DNA from: Alkalihalobacterium alkalinitrilicum
GTDB lineage: Bacteria > Bacillota > Bacilli > Bacillales > Bacillaceae_F
Assembly: GCF_002019605.1 (NCBI RefSeq)
Contig: NZ_KV917368.1
Location: forward strand, 1,695,958 to 1,759,957
Length of the DNA stretch: 64,000 nucleotides
Reading direction: 5' to 3'
Shown here piece after piece: positions 63,646 to 64,000 of this stretch; positions within the stretch are counted from its first letter, which is position 1; each line of letters opens with the position of its first letter. Under the pieces are notes generated by a model that did no database searches, was not told the DNA's origin, and saw nothing but the letters and a program-made list of their open reading frames with translations. The position numbers and the translations under genes were made by a program.

Positions 63646-64000
63646 TTAATCTTCGTAAGTAAATTCACCTGTTACTGGATCATAGCTTATCGCACCAGTT
63701 ATAGGAACGATTGATCCATCTTTCGCTTCTGTCATATATAATGTTGTAATTCCATAATGGTTATCTGAAGAATATGTTACACTCGGATATAGTGACCCTT
63801 CCCATCCATCGAAAGATTCCAATTGAGTTATTAAATTCTCTCTTGTTAAATTATCTCCACTACGTTTCAATGCTTCTACTAATATTTGTGCTTCCGCCCA
63901 ACCCCATTGAGGTATCCCACTCGAGTAAGGCGTATTTGGGAAATCTTTAGAAAATTGCTCAACATAGACTTTTATATCAGGATCATCGGAAATGTCAGGG
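63646..64000 (-). CDS. ABC solute-binding protein, branched-chain type (start beyond window)
   Basis: The C-terminal 117 residues are in the window: DIKVYVEQFSKDFPNTPYSSG, ALKRSGDNLTRENLITQLESF, VTYSSDNHYGITTLYMTEAKDG, ending SYDPVTGEFTYED, parallel to the ends of 26070 and 33202. The frame is open to the window edge. Third intact member of this paralog family here. Confidence 0.88.
   Translation of the reverse strand, partial: PDISDDPDIKVYVEQFSKDFPNTPYSSGIPQWGWAEAQILVEALKRSGDNLTRENLITQLESFDGWEGSLYPSVTYSSDNHYGITTLYMTEAKDGSIVPITGAISYDPVTGEFTYED

Overview
The window reads as chromosomal DNA of a low-GC, motile, spore-former-type Firmicute, probably an environmental Bacillaceae. The reasons are strong GGAGG-type ribosome binding sites, frequent GTG/TTG starts, CcpA-type cre boxes, a B. 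subtilis-like nsrR/hmp pair with the matching NsrR operator, SpoVK-like AAA+ proteins, and IS4, IS3 and IS1380 elements common in that group. There is no rRNA, tRNA or CRISPR array. Almost all catabolic genes lie on the minus strand; the plus strand carries mainly nsrR and three sigma-54 activators.

Layout. 1-15.3 kb is mixed: an amidohydrolase (cut by the window edge), an IS1380-family transposase, a two-domain VOC protein, a three-gene operon with a giant four-module AAA+ ATPase and two membrane proteins, an IS4-family element with target duplication but frameshifted transposase, a frameshifted MFS transporter, hmp/nsrR, and a chemoreceptor gene behind a cyclic-di-GMP-I riboswitch. 15.6-25.7 kb starts the catabolic region: a cupin (2,4'-dihydroxyacetophenone dioxygenase-like) divergent from a PAS/sigma-54 activator, a CocE/NonD hydrolase, acyl-CoA ligase, SDR, zinc alcohol dehydrogenase and a second ligase. 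26-34.5 kb holds two branched-chain-type ABC solute-binding proteins, a livHMGF operon, a MaoC-like gene and an IS4-family insertion. 34.8-50.2 kb holds two copies of an acyl-CoA-dehydrogenase plus APH-type kinase module (one with ligase and thiolase, the other with SDR and a TRAP solute-binding protein), a CBS-PAS sigma-54 activator, and a nitronate-monooxygenase/iron-ADH pair. 50.4-54.5 kb is a graveyard (truncated CoA-transferase, solute-binding protein, acyl-CoA dehydrogenase, IS remnants, IS3). 54.8-64 kb repeats the MaoC, CBS-PAS activator, iron-ADH, nitronate-monooxygenase, ligase and solute-binding set, partly decayed.

How the genes work together. The content (uptake of an organic acid, several CoA ligases, SDR, APH-like kinases paired with dehydrogenases carrying DGPDEVH in place of the usual EGT motif, thiolase, sigma-54 activators) resembles the levulinate/4-hydroxyacid route of Pseudomonas putida (lva genes) and mammalian ACAD10/11. 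I infer that the region degrades 4-hydroxy or related short acids; the substrate is not proven. Five matches to the -24/-12 sigma-54 promoter, all of form TTGG(C/T)A-N7-TTGCA with exact GG-N10-GC spacing, precede the cupin, a ligase, a solute-binding protein, the thiolase operon and the second MaoC gene. Cre boxes just downstream of two of these, and one ahead of the TRAP gene, suggest carbon catabolite repression on top.

Other signals: four copies of a ~200-bp structured intergenic repeat, a thiolase with two catalytic motifs altered, and many near-duplicate gene pairs showing that whole catabolic modules were duplicated and one set is decaying.
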